A stretch of DNA of 64,000 nt from an uncultured Clostridia bacterium (GTDB lineage Bacteria; Bacillota; Clostridia; Christensenellales; Borkfalkiaceae), in contig CAKQQS010000001.1 of NCBI GenBank assembly GCA_934271255.1, positions 310,001-374,000 on the forward strand. The letters are read 5' to 3'. Shown piece after piece: positions 41,697 to 49,564 of this stretch. The notes beneath the pieces are model-generated. The model was not told the DNA's origin. It saw only the letters and a program-made list of their open reading frames with translations, and made no database searches. Within the stretch, counting starts at the first letter, position 1. Every line of letters starts with the position of its first letter. Position numbers and translations under genes: made by a program.

Positions 41697-42653
41697 TCAG
41701 TCCTCCTTTTCTTTTAATGATAAGCCCAAAGATTCGAGTTTTTGTATAACTTCGTCTAAGGATTTTCGTCCGAGATTTCTTACTTTAAGCATATCGTCTT
41801 CGGACTTTTTGGTAAGATCTTCTATCGTGTGAATGTTCGCGCGCTTCAAACAGTTGTACGAACGCACGGATAAATCCATATCTTCGATAGTCGTTTGTAA
41901 TATTTTATCAATCGGATTTTCGCCTTTCTTTACAAGGAATTCGAGTTCGCCGTATCTCGTTAAACTTATAAAATAAGACAAATACTTGTTCATAAGTTTA
42001 GCCGCAAGGCTTACCGCTTCGCTTGCGCCGAGCGTTCCGTTAGTTTGTACGTCAAGGGTAAGTTTATCGTAATCTACGCTTTGTCCGACTCTCGTCGCTT
42101 CAACCGTATAGTTAACTTTCTCGACGGGCGTGTACGTCGCGCTGACCGTGGCTGCGCCCGAATCGTCCAGAAAACTGCTTTCGCACGCTTCGTAGCCCGT
42201 TCCGCCGCATACCGTGAGTTCAACGTCGAATACCCCGCCTGCTTCAACCGTTGCGATTACTTGTTCGGGATTGATTACAGCGGCGTCCGCCCCTAAATCC
42301 AAATCCCCCGCCGTAACGACGCAAGGTCCTTTTTGGGTGAGTTTAATCGTCTTATAAAACTCTTTGTCGTAAGACGAAGGTTTTATGTTGACGCTTTTTA
42401 AGTTAAGCAATATTTCGGTTAAATCTTCTTCAACGTGATTTACTATATTGTCGCCCCTGCCGATGCCGGATAAGAACTTTATTTCTTTTATCGCTACGCC
42501 CGGCAATTCGTTTAAGAGTATTCTCCTTAACGCGTTGCCGACCGTAAGTCCGAATCCTTTATCTAACGGGTCGATAGAAACACGCGCGTTTCTTCCGTCG
42601 TTACCGCTTTCTTCCACTGCTATCTTCGGTTCTTCTATCTGAAACAAAAACAT
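41697..42653 (-). CDS. rpoA: RNA polymerase alpha subunit, first copy, diverged N-terminal domain
   Basis: This 318-residue alpha subunit occupies the ancestral locus between rpsD and rplQ. It keeps the assembly motif GLTVGNALRRILL (R44 equals E. coli R45), the DNA-binding LSVRSYNCLK (R264) and GRKSLDE (K297). It has lost the HEF..PG beta-contact motif (here GIGRGDNIVNH, 63-73) and the VDSIYTP motif near beta-prime (here VSATYTP, 170-176). The GRG..AE loop is replaced by GGTGYEACES. AAGGAG precedes the ATG. By my count 44 of the last 66 residues match the other copy, while the N-terminal domain matches less. Confidence 0.95.
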   Translation of the reverse strand: MFLFQIEEPKIAVEESGNDGRNARVSIDPLDKGFGLTVGNALRRILLNELPGVAIKEIKFLSGIGRGDNIVNHVEEDLTEILLNLKSVNIKPSSYDKEFYKTIKLTQKGPCVVTAGDLDLGADAAVINPEQVIATVEAGGVFDVELTVCGGTGYEACESSFLDDSGAATVSATYTPVEKVNYTVEATRVGQSVDYDKLTLDVQTNGTLGASEAVSLAAKLMNKYLSYFISLTRYGELEFLVKKGENPIDKILQTTIEDMDLSVRSYNCLKRANIHTIEDLTKKSEDDMLKVRNLGRKSLDEVIQKLESLGLSLKEKED

Positions 42654-42674
42654 TTATGAATCTCCTTTAATAGT

Positions 42675-42748
42675 CGTCTTTACGTTGCGAACAGCATTCT
42701 CGTGAAAAGATAGTGGTCCTTTTCAACTCCCCTTGTTCGCAAAAGACG
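42675..42748 (-). ncRNA. Structured intercistronic RNA element upstream of rpoA1
   Basis: The 125-nt gap between rpsD and rpoA1 can fold on itself. CGUCUUU plus UGCGAACA (42748-42734) pair with UGUUCGCA plus AAAGACG (42693-42675), a 15-bp stem with one small bulge. Inside, UGAAAAG (42725-42719) pairs with CUUUUCA (42709-42703). It ends about 10 nt before the rpoA1 ribosome-binding site. It could be a protein-binding autoregulatory element or a processing site. Confidence 0.6.
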
Positions 42749-42778
42749 AATCACGCAGTATATACCGCCGATCAATTA

Positions 42779-43402
42779 TTATTTCGAGTACAATTCTACG
42801 ATGAGCTGTTCGTTGATGTTTGCATCGATGTCCGCTCTTTCGGGAAGGGATACTACTTTACCTGTCAAAGTTGCGGGATCAAAATCTACCCATTTAGGCA
42901 TAACGGATTTCTTTTCGGCCTTTAACGCTTCAAAGTATTTTCCGTCTTTCTTCGTTTCTTTAACCGTAATTACGTCGCCTTCTTTAACGAGATAGGACGC
43001 AATGTTAACCGCTCTTCCGTTTACCGTGAAATGGCTGTGCGTTACGAGTTGTTTCGCTTGGTTTCTCGAACTTGCGATACCCATTCTGAAAACTACGTTG
43101 TCAAGTCTTCTTTCAAGTAACGAAAGCATGTTTTCACCCGTAATTCCCTTCATTCTGTCCGCGCGGTCGTAATATTTCTTGAATTGATTTTCAAGAACGC
43201 CGTATATTCTCTTAACCTTTTGCTTTTCGCGAAGTTGAAGTCCGTATTCGGAAACTTTCTTTCTCGCCGCGCCGTGTTGTCCCGGAGCAACGGGTCTTCT
43301 TTCAAACGGGCAACTTGCCTTGTAGCACTTGTCGCCTTTCAAAAACAATTTCGCGCCTTCGCGTCTGCAAAGACGACATTTTGATTCTGTATATCTTGCC
43401 AT
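42779..43402 (-). CDS. rpsD: 30S ribosomal protein S4
   Basis: This 207-residue S4 binds the 5' domain of 16S rRNA early in assembly. It has the N-terminal zinc knuckle form (C9-x2-C12, C26, C31), the S4 RNA-binding domain (RLDNVVFRMGIASSRNQAKQ) and the C-terminal RADIDANINEQLIVELYSK. It is the last ribosomal protein before rpoA1. Confidence 0.97.
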   Translation of the reverse strand: MARYTESKCRLCRREGAKLFLKGDKCYKASCPFERRPVAPGQHGAARKKVSEYGLQLREKQKVKRIYGVLENQFKKYYDRADRMKGITGENMLSLLERRLDNVVFRMGIASSRNQAKQLVTHSHFTVNGRAVNIASYLVKEGDVITVKETKKDGKYFEALKAEKKSVMPKWVDFDPATLTGKVVSLPERADIDANINEQLIVELYSK

Positions 43403-43413
43403 GTTCTATCTCC

Positions 43414-43803
43414 TTAAACTCTACGCGCTTTCGGCGGTCTGCATCCGTTGTGAGGAATGGGCGAAACGTCTTGAATAAGCGTTACTTCCAACCCTGCGGT
43501 AGCGAGCGCTCTTATAGCGGATTCTCTGCCCGTGCCGGGTCCTTTTACGTATACTTCTACCGTGCGAAGTCCGTGTACCATTGCTGCTTTTGCAGCGGTT
43601 TCGCTCGCTTGTTGAGCAGCGTAAGGCGTGCTTTTTCTGGAACCTTTAAATCCCAAAGCGCCTGCGCTCGACCAAGCGATAACGTTTCCTTGCATATCGC
43701 TGATGGAAACAATCGTATTGTTGAAGGATGCTTGAATATGCGCTTGTCCTTTGTCAACGTTTTTAATCTCTTTACGTCTTTTAACGACTCTCTTGTCTGC
43801 CAT
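43414..43803 (-). CDS. rpsK: 30S ribosomal protein S11
   Basis: This 129-residue platform protein has GQAHIQASFNNTIVSISD, the Gly-rich KGPGTGRESAIRAL and the C-terminal DVSPIPHNGCRPPKARRV. It lies 11 nt from rpsD and 15 nt from rpsM. Confidence 0.98.
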   Translation of the reverse strand: MADKRVVKRRKEIKNVDKGQAHIQASFNNTIVSISDMQGNVIAWSSAGALGFKGSRKSTPYAAQQASETAAKAAMVHGLRTVEVYVKGPGTGRESAIRALATAGLEVTLIQDVSPIPHNGCRPPKARRV

Positions 43804-43818
43804 TGATCAAACTCCTCC

Positions 43819-44199
43819 TTATTTCTTAGTTGCCGTCTTCTTCTTCGCGACGGTCTTACGGGGACCTTTTCTCGTTCTTGCGTTGGTCTTGCTGCTTTGT
43901 CCGCGAACGGGAAGTCCTTTTCTGTGACGAACACCTCTGTAACAACCTATTTCCATAAGTCTTTTTATGTTAAGGTTTACTTCGGAACGGAGTTCGCCTT
44001 CTACTTTAAGATGATGTTCAATATATTCTCTTAATTTTGCGATATCGTCTTCGTTAAGATCCTTGACTCTCGTGTCGGGATTGATTCCCGTTGCCGCGAG
44101 TATGTCGTCGGCTGTCTTTCTACCGATACCGTATATATAGGTGATACCGATTTCAACTCTTTTGTTGTTTGGTAAATCTACACCGGCTATACGCGCCAT
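43819..44199 (-). CDS. rpsM: 30S ribosomal protein S13
   Basis: This 126-residue head protein starts MARIAGVDLPNNKRVEIGITYIYGIG and has the helix-two-turns-helix core plus a basic C-terminus (RTRKGPRKTVAKKK) that touches P-site tRNA. It opens the alpha part of the operon after rpmJ. Confidence 0.98.
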   Translation of the reverse strand: MARIAGVDLPNNKRVEIGITYIYGIGRKTADDILAATGINPDTRVKDLNEDDIAKLREYIEHHLKVEGELRSEVNLNIKRLMEIGCYRGVRHRKGLPVRGQSSKTNARTRKGPRKTVAKKKTATKK

Positions 44200-44314
44200 A
44201 GTTTTTTGTTACCTCCGATTTTTTTTGTTTTTTTATTATATATTCGTACCTTTTTTAGTCGGTTTATGGAATGTTAAACCTTGTAAAAAAGAGTTGTTTT
44301 CGTCTTGTCCGGAA

Positions 44315-44431
44315 TTAACCCTGACGTTGCTTATGACTTGGATTCTTACTGCAAATAACCATTACTTTTCCGTTTCTTTTGATTACTTTGCATTTATCGC
44401 ACATCGGCTTTACAGACGGTCTTACTTTCAT
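44315..44431 (-). CDS. rpmJ: 50S ribosomal protein L36
   Basis: This 38-residue protein has the start MKVRPSVKPMCDKCK and later VICSKNPSHKQRQG. The zinc ligands of the C+ form (Cys-x2-Cys, Cys and His) are present. It is too short for standard gene cut-offs but lies exactly between infA and rpsM, and AGGAG precedes its ATG. Confidence 0.97.
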   Translation of the reverse strand: MKVRPSVKPMCDKCKVIKRNGKVMVICSKNPSHKQRQG

Positions 44432-44451
44432 TTTTTCTATCTCCTTAAATG

Positions 44452-44673
44452 TTAATTCTTACTGCGCCAGGTAATTCTTCCTTTCGTTAAGTCGTATGGA
44501 CTCATTTCGAGTTTTACGCTGTCGCCGGGAATAATCTTTATATAATTCATACGAAGTTTTCCCGAAATATAAGCGGTTATCACAAATCCGTTACTCAACT
44601 TTACTTTGAAAGTTGCGTTCGGTAAAGCCTCGACTATCACGCCTTCGGCTTCGATGACATCGTCTTTTGACAC
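44452..44673 (-). CDS. infA: Translation initiation factor IF-1
   Basis: This 73-residue OB-fold protein binds the 30S A site during initiation. The VIEAEGVIVEALPNATFKV start and the C-terminal YDLTKGRITWR are typical. The map gene that usually precedes it is absent; adk is directly upstream. Confidence 0.98.
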   Translation of the reverse strand: MSKDDVIEAEGVIVEALPNATFKVKLSNGFVITAYISGKLRMNYIKIIPGDSVKLEMSPYDLTKGRITWRSKN

Positions 44674-44702
44674 TGACTTATCCTCCCGTTTTATTCTACC
44701 CT

Positions 44703-44726
44703 TCCCCCGATAAAAATCGGGGGAAA
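44703..44726 (-). promoter_or_regulatory. Intercistronic hairpin between adk and infA
   Basis: An almost uninterrupted inverted repeat (TTCCCCCGAT / ATCGGGGGAA) begins a few nucleotides after the adk stop. No T tract follows on the minus strand, so it is not a simple terminator. It may stabilise or process the mRNA. Confidence 0.5.
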
Positions 44727-44731
44727 AGCCA

Positions 44732-45355
44732 TTAGCCTAAAATCTTTTTTACGTTCTCGAATATCTCGTCGATTCCGCCTTCCGCGTTTACCGTTTTAAG
44801 ATTGCCCGCTTTCTTATAGTACTCTATAAGCGGAGCCGTCTTTTCCGTGTAAACGTTAAGTCTCGTTTTTACGGACTCTTCGTTGTCGTCGGGACGAATT
44901 ATAAGATCCGAGCCGCATTTAGAACAAGTATTCGCGCCGTTTAAGGTATCTATATGATATCCCGCCGAGCACGACGAACATACCCTTCTTCCCGAAATAC
45001 GTTTAATCAGTTTCGATAAGTCTATATCGAAGTTCAAAACGGTATCTACGTTTGAAAAAGTGTCGAGCGCTTCCGCCTGAGCAACAGTTCTCGGAAACCC
45101 GTCAAGAATGTATCCGTTCGCGCAATCGCTTTCGCTGAGTCTTGCTTTTACTATTTCGCAAGTCAAATCGTCGGGAACAAGATTGCCCGCGTCGATAATC
45201 GCTTTTACCTTAATTCCTAACGGAGTTTGGTTTTTAATGTTTGCTCTGAATATGTCGCCCGTCGAAATATGGGGGATATTGTATTCCGCAGCGATTTTAA
45301 CCGCTTGCGTCCCTTTACCCGCGCCGGGCGCGCCTAATAAAACGATGTTCATCAT
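44732..45355 (-). CDS. adk: Adenylate kinase, zinc-knuckle form
   Basis: This 207-residue enzyme converts AMP and ATP into two ADP. It has the P-loop GAPGAGKGT, DGFPRTVAQAE, and a LID domain with a structural zinc site (CSSC and CSKC) as in Gram-positive enzymes. Its ATG overlaps the secY stop (TAATG). Confidence 0.97.
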   Translation of the reverse strand: MMNIVLLGAPGAGKGTQAVKIAAEYNIPHISTGDIFRANIKNQTPLGIKVKAIIDAGNLVPDDLTCEIVKARLSESDCANGYILDGFPRTVAQAEALDTFSNVDTVLNFDIDLSKLIKRISGRRVCSSCSAGYHIDTLNGANTCSKCGSDLIIRPDDNEESVKTRLNVYTEKTAPLIEYYKKAGNLKTVNAEGGIDEIFENVKKILG

Positions 45356-46659
45356 TATTTCTTCAAAAATCCCGAATAGTTTTTCATCATGACCTGAGCG
45401 TCAACCGCTTGCTGGAATTCGAGCGCGCACGAAACGGCAATCAAAAGTCCCGTTGCGGAGAATACGGTCATGGTGTTCGTCGGGTCAACCGCCTTGAAGA
45501 CAATCGTCGGTACGAACGCGACGATCGCAAGGAATATTGCGCCGAACAGGGTAATTCTGTTGTTGATTTTCTTTAAGTAATCCGTAGTCGGCTTACCCGG
45601 TCTGATACCCGGTATAAATCCGCCGTTGGACTGAATGTTTCTCGAAACGTCGTCGGGTTGGAATTGAATTTGCGCGTAGAAATACGCAAAGAACAAAATC
45701 AATACGCAAAGTACGACCATGTACGACCACGAGCCTGCGCCCATGTTGCCCTTCCACCACTTATACGCGTTGGAGTTGGGAGAGAACAAACTCATAATAA
45801 GGTCGGGGAAAGAGATAATCGAGTATGCGAAAATCAAAGGCATAACTCCCGAAGCGTTTAACTTCATCGGAATATACGTCGATTGACCGCCGTACATTTT
45901 TCTTCCCTTAACTTGTTTAGCGTACTGAACGAGTATTTTTCTTTCCGCGCCGTCGACAGCGACTATCGCCATGAAAATGAATACCGTAGCCAGAATGAAA
46001 CCTAACAAGTTCCAGATAGCCGTGTTGCTCGAACCTAATTTGCCGAACAATTTAATGGTATATTGACCGAACGAAGATATAACGCCGACGAAAATCAATA
46101 AGGATACGCCGTTGCTGATTCCGTATTCGGTAATTCTTTCGCCTATCCACATCGTAAGCGACGCGCCTGCCGTGTAGATTAAGATAAGGAATATAAATCC
46201 GAGCCATTTCTTATCCGCGCCGAAAAGGTACTGGAACGAAATGTTGTCCTGGAACCCGAGTAAAATACCGAGCGATTGAACTATCGCTAATACTACCGTA
46301 AGGATTCTCGTATATTTTTCAATCTTTCTTCTGCCTTCTTCGCCTTGTTTCGATAAGTTTTCAAGGGGTTTAATTGCAACGGTTAAGAGTTGCATTATAA
46401 TTTGCGCGTTAATGTACGGTCCGACTCCCATCGCAAAAAACGTTGCGTATTGCAGCGATCCGCCCGTCATCGCGCTCATTACTTGTAGGAAGGTATATCC
46501 GCCGAATAACCCGCCCGCTTCCTTGCTCGCAAGGAATTGTTCCATGCCGGGTACGGGAATATAACAACCGATTCTGTAAACCAACAAAAGCGCGAACGTA
46601 ATCAAAAGTTTACGTCTTACTTCTTTGGTTTTAAACGCATTTTTTAAAGTCTGAAACAT
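45355..46659 (-). CDS. secY: Preprotein translocase subunit SecY
   Basis: This 434-residue protein with ten membrane helices forms the protein-conducting channel. The YRIGCYIPVPGM start, the plug-region and PGIRPGKPT in a cytosolic loop near the C-terminus are characteristic. It lies in the standard rplO-secY-adk order. Confidence 0.98.
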   Translation of the reverse strand: MFQTLKNAFKTKEVRRKLLITFALLLVYRIGCYIPVPGMEQFLASKEAGGLFGGYTFLQVMSAMTGGSLQYATFFAMGVGPYINAQIIMQLLTVAIKPLENLSKQGEEGRRKIEKYTRILTVVLAIVQSLGILLGFQDNISFQYLFGADKKWLGFIFLILIYTAGASLTMWIGERITEYGISNGVSLLIFVGVISSFGQYTIKLFGKLGSSNTAIWNLLGFILATVFIFMAIVAVDGAERKILVQYAKQVKGRKMYGGQSTYIPMKLNASGVMPLIFAYSIISFPDLIMSLFSPNSNAYKWWKGNMGAGSWSYMVVLCVLILFFAYFYAQIQFQPDDVSRNIQSNGGFIPGIRPGKPTTDYLKKINNRITLFGAIFLAIVAFVPTIVFKAVDPTNTMTVFSATGLLIAVSCALEFQQAVDAQVMMKNYSGFLKK

Positions 46660-46704
46660 CTTTAACCTCCTTACGCCCTATATTTTCGGTTTAACCGAAA
46701 ACAA

Positions 46705-47151
46705 TCAGGCTTCCACGCAAGAGCCGCCTGCCTTTTCGATAGCAGCCTTTGCGCTTGCGGAGAACTTTGCAGCCTTTACGGTCAACGCAACGTTCAATTC
46801 GCCGTTGCCTAAAACTTTAAGACCTTGGCTGTTCTTAACGTCTTTAATAAGTCCGTTTGCGAACAACGCGTCGATATCAACGACCGTACCCGCTGCAAAT
46901 CCGTTTAAGCTTGCAATGTTTACAAGTGTATAAACTTTCTTATTGTTCGAGTTGAATCCGCGCTTGGGAACACGTCTCGTCAAAGGCATCGTGCCGCCTT
47001 CGAATCCGAGTCTTACTCCGCCGCCCGATCTCGCCCATTGTCCTTTATGACCTTTACCGCTCGTTTTACCGAGTCCCGATCCGATGCCTCTACCGAGTCT
47101 TTTCGCGGGAGTATGGGAACCAACTGCCGGTTGTAACGTATCTATTCTCAT
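46705..47151 (-). CDS. rplO: 50S ribosomal protein L15
   Basis: This 148-residue protein has the Gly-rich N-terminus (GSHTPAKRLGRGIGSGLGKTSGKGHKGQ, abridged: KRLGRGIGSG then GKGHKGQ) and GFEGGTMPLTRRVPKRGF. It lies 11 nt after rpmD. Confidence 0.97.
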   Translation of the reverse strand: MRIDTLQPAVGSHTPAKRLGRGIGSGLGKTSGKGHKGQWARSGGGVRLGFEGGTMPLTRRVPKRGFNSNNKKVYTLVNIASLNGFAAGTVVDIDALFANGLIKDVKNSQGLKVLGNGELNVALTVKAAKFSASAKAAIEKAGGSCVEA

Positions 47152-47162
47152 AGTTCACTCCT

Positions 47163-47369
47163 TTAACCTATCTTCTCGACTTTAACGAGATGGCTGACTT
47201 TTCTAATCATACCGTTGATGCACGCGTTGTCTTTATGAACTTTCGTTTGATGAAGTTTATGAAGTCCTAACGCTTCAACTACCTTTTTTTGGTTAGGGGT
47301 AGAACCGATGGTGCTTTTTACAAGCGTAACTTTAATTTCCGCGACTGCCGCCGCTGCTTTTTTAGCCAT
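47163..47369 (-). CDS. rpmD: 50S ribosomal protein L30
   Basis: This 68-residue L30 contains KVTLVKSTIGSTPNQKKVVEALGL. The N-terminus has about eight extra Ala/Lys-rich residues compared with typical L30. Confidence 0.96.
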   Translation of the reverse strand: MAKKAAAAVAEIKVTLVKSTIGSTPNQKKVVEALGLHKLHQTKVHKDNACINGMIRKVSHLVKVEKIG

Positions 47370-47385
47370 TGTGCCTTACCTCCTG

Positions 47386-47904
47386 TTAACCGTTAATCTC
47401 TTCTACGGTCTTACCGCGAAGCGCTGCGATTTCTTCTGCGGAGCGAAGCGATTCGAGTCCCGCTACCGTCGCTTTTACGATGTTTACGGGGTTGTTCGTT
47501 CCGTGAGATTTCGTTCTGATGTTATTTATGCCTACCGCTTCCATTACCGCACGAACGGGACCGCCCGCGATAACTCCGGTACCTTCGGGCGCGGGGAGCA
47601 TCAATACCGCTCCTCTGCCGTACGTTCCGAATACTTCGTGCGGAATCGTCGTACCGTTTAAGGAAACTTTTATCATATTTTTCTTTGCTCTCAAAGTCGC
47701 TTTATCGATTGCTTCGGGAACTTCGTTAGCCTTGCCCATAGCGTAGCCTACTTTACCGTTGCCGTCGCCGATTACAACCAACGCGGCAAAACGCATTTTA
47801 CGTCCGCCCTTTACCGTCTTGGATACGCGGTTGACTGCGATAAGCTTTTTAATGAGGCCGTCGTCTTCTGCACGTCTGGGTGCTCTGTCGTTTTCTCTTG
47901 CCAT
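47386..47904 (-). CDS. rpsE: 30S ribosomal protein S5
   Basis: This 172-residue protein has the double-stranded RNA-binding S5 domain (LIAVNRVSKTVKGGRKMRF) and the C-terminal domain with GTGVIAGGPVRAVMEAVGI. It supports decoding fidelity. Confidence 0.98.
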   Translation of the reverse strand: MARENDRAPRRAEDDGLIKKLIAVNRVSKTVKGGRKMRFAALVVIGDGNGKVGYAMGKANEVPEAIDKATLRAKKNMIKVSLNGTTIPHEVFGTYGRGAVLMLPAPEGTGVIAGGPVRAVMEAVGINNIRTKSHGTNNPVNIVKATVAGLESLRSAEEIAALRGKTVEEING

Positions 47905-47947
47905 TATTTTAAATCCTCTCTTTAATTCTTATTTTTCGGACCGGCGA

Positions 47948-48316
47948 TTAAAACTTTAAGCCGCCTTCTCTTGCGCCTTCGGCAAGGCTTTCTACACGAC
48001 CCGTGTAGAGATAACCGCCTCTGTCAAAGACTACGTTAGAAATGCCTGCGTCTACCGCTTTCTTCGCTACGGCAAGTCCGACTAATTTTGCCGCCTCTGT
48101 CTTGGTTTTGTCTGCTAATTGTTCCTTAACGCCTTTTTCGAGCGTCGATGCGGATACGAGCGTCTTTTGCGCTACGTCGTCGATGATTTGCGCGTAGATA
48201 TGATTAGTGCTTCTGTATACGCAAAGTCTCGGCATTTCCGCCGTGCCGGAAACTTTCTTTCTGACACGCAAATGTCTTTTTTGTCTGTCTTGATTTTTAT
48301 CGATTTTCTTAATCAT
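47948..48316 (-). CDS. rplR: 50S ribosomal protein L18
   Basis: This 122-residue 5S rRNA-binding protein has RLCVYRSTNHIYAQIIDD and the C-terminal FDRGGYLYTGRVESLAEGAREGGL (given in part). Length is normal. Confidence 0.97.
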   Translation of the reverse strand: MIKKIDKNQDRQKRHLRVRKKVSGTAEMPRLCVYRSTNHIYAQIIDDVAQKTLVSASTLEKGVKEQLADKTKTEAAKLVGLAVAKKAVDAGISNVVFDRGGYLYTGRVESLAEGAREGGLKF

Positions 48317-48400
48317 AATTTCTCCTATTTACAACCTTCGCGCGCGCTTTCGCCGCGCAGTAAGCAAGTTTTTAACTCACTAAAAGTTAGTTAAACGGGC

Positions 48401-48940
48401 TTATTTACCTGCCGTCTTTCCTTCCTTTCTCTCGATTACTTCATCGCTGTAACGAATTCCGTATGCGTGATAAGGTTCGGGTTCTCTGAGCGCTCTGATG
48501 TCGGAAGCGGTTTGTCCTACGGCGCATTTGTCGATGCCCTTAACGACTATCGTCGTTTGGTCGGGACATTCAAACGTTATTCCCGCCGGCTCGACGTACT
48601 CTACGGGATGGGAAAATCCGATACCCATAACGAGTTTGTTGCCTTGTTTGGAAACCTTCCAACCTACGCCGTTTACGATAAGTTTTTTCTCGTAACCGTC
48701 GCTTACGCCGACTACCATATTTTTAAGAAGCGCTCTGTATAAACCGTGTTTCGCTCTTATTTCGTCGGTGTCGTTCGCTCTCGTAAGATGCGCGACGTTT
48801 CCGTCTACGTTGATGGTGATAGCGGGATCGTAATCCATCGCAAGTTCGCCTTTCGGTCCCTTAACGACGACGTTCGTCCCGTTGATGGTTAAAGTAACTC
48901 CTTGGGGGAGAGTAACGGGTTCTCTACCTATTCTTGACAT
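48401..48940 (-). CDS. rplF: 50S ribosomal protein L6
   Basis: This 179-residue two-domain protein begins MSRIGREPVTLPQGV and ends with the L6 signature EPYHAYGIRYSDEVIERKEG. The 84-nt gap to rplR holds only the ribosome-binding region and a short GC-rich stretch. Confidence 0.98.
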   Translation of the reverse strand: MSRIGREPVTLPQGVTLTINGTNVVVKGPKGELAMDYDPAITINVDGNVAHLTRANDTDEIRAKHGLYRALLKNMVVGVSDGYEKKLIVNGVGWKVSKQGNKLVMGIGFSHPVEYVEPAGITFECPDQTTIVVKGIDKCAVGQTASDIRALREPEPYHAYGIRYSDEVIERKEGKTAGK

Positions 48941-48958
48941 ATTCTTCTCCTCCTTCTA

Positions 48959-49351
48959 TTACCATACGTAAGCAAGCACTTCGCCGCCTTGGCGAATTTT
49001 TCTTGCTTCTTTATCCGTCATAATTCCCTTCGAAGTGGAAAGAATCGCGATACCCAAACCGCCCAGAACGTGGGGGATTTCGTCGCAGTTAACGTAAACT
49101 CTCAAACCGGGTTTACTAACTCTCTTGATACCGTTGATAACTTTCTTTCCGCCCTGAGCGTACTTCAAAGTAACTATTATTTTGCCTTGAACTCCGTCTT
49201 CAACGACTTCGTAAGAAGAAACGTATCCTTCTTGTACGAGTATTTCGGCTATTGCCTTTTTTACGTTGGAAGCAGGGATTTCTACCGTGTCGTGTTTTGC
49301 GCTCAATCCGTTTCTGATTCGGGTAAGCATATCTGCAATTACGTCTGTCAT
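48959..49351 (-). CDS. rpsH: 30S ribosomal protein S8
   Basis: This 130-residue protein has the start TDVIADMLTRIRNGL and the C-terminal LSTSKGIMTDKEARKIRQGG, both S8 hallmarks. It binds helix 21 of 16S rRNA. Confidence 0.98.
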   Translation of the reverse strand: MTDVIADMLTRIRNGLSAKHDTVEIPASNVKKAIAEILVQEGYVSSYEVVEDGVQGKIIVTLKYAQGGKKVINGIKRVSKPGLRVYVNCDEIPHVLGGLGIAILSTSKGIMTDKEARKIRQGGEVLAYVW

Positions 49352-49367
49352 TTATCTTTCCTCCCTA

Positions 49368-49553
49368 TTACCAACTTGCCTTTTTAACGCCGGGTATCTC
49401 GCCCTTGTAAGCAAGATTCCTGAAACATATACGGCATATTCCGTACTTCTTCAAAACAGCGTGAGGTCTTCCGCAGATGCTGCATCTGGTGTATTCTCTC
49501 GTAGAGAACTTTTGCTTTTTCTGCTGTTTGTTTATCATTGATTTTTTAGCCAT
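49368..49553 (-). CDS. rpsN: 30S ribosomal protein S14, zinc-binding type Z
   Basis: This 61-residue short S14 has a CSIC/CRIC zinc ribbon (Cys-x2-Cys twice), YTRCSICGRPHAVLKKYGI in part. The short zinc type is typical of Bacillota. Confidence 0.98.
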   Translation of the reverse strand: MAKKSMINKQQKKQKFSTREYTRCSICGRPHAVLKKYGICRICFRNLAYKGEIPGVKKASW

Positions 49554-49564
49554 TTTCTATCTCC

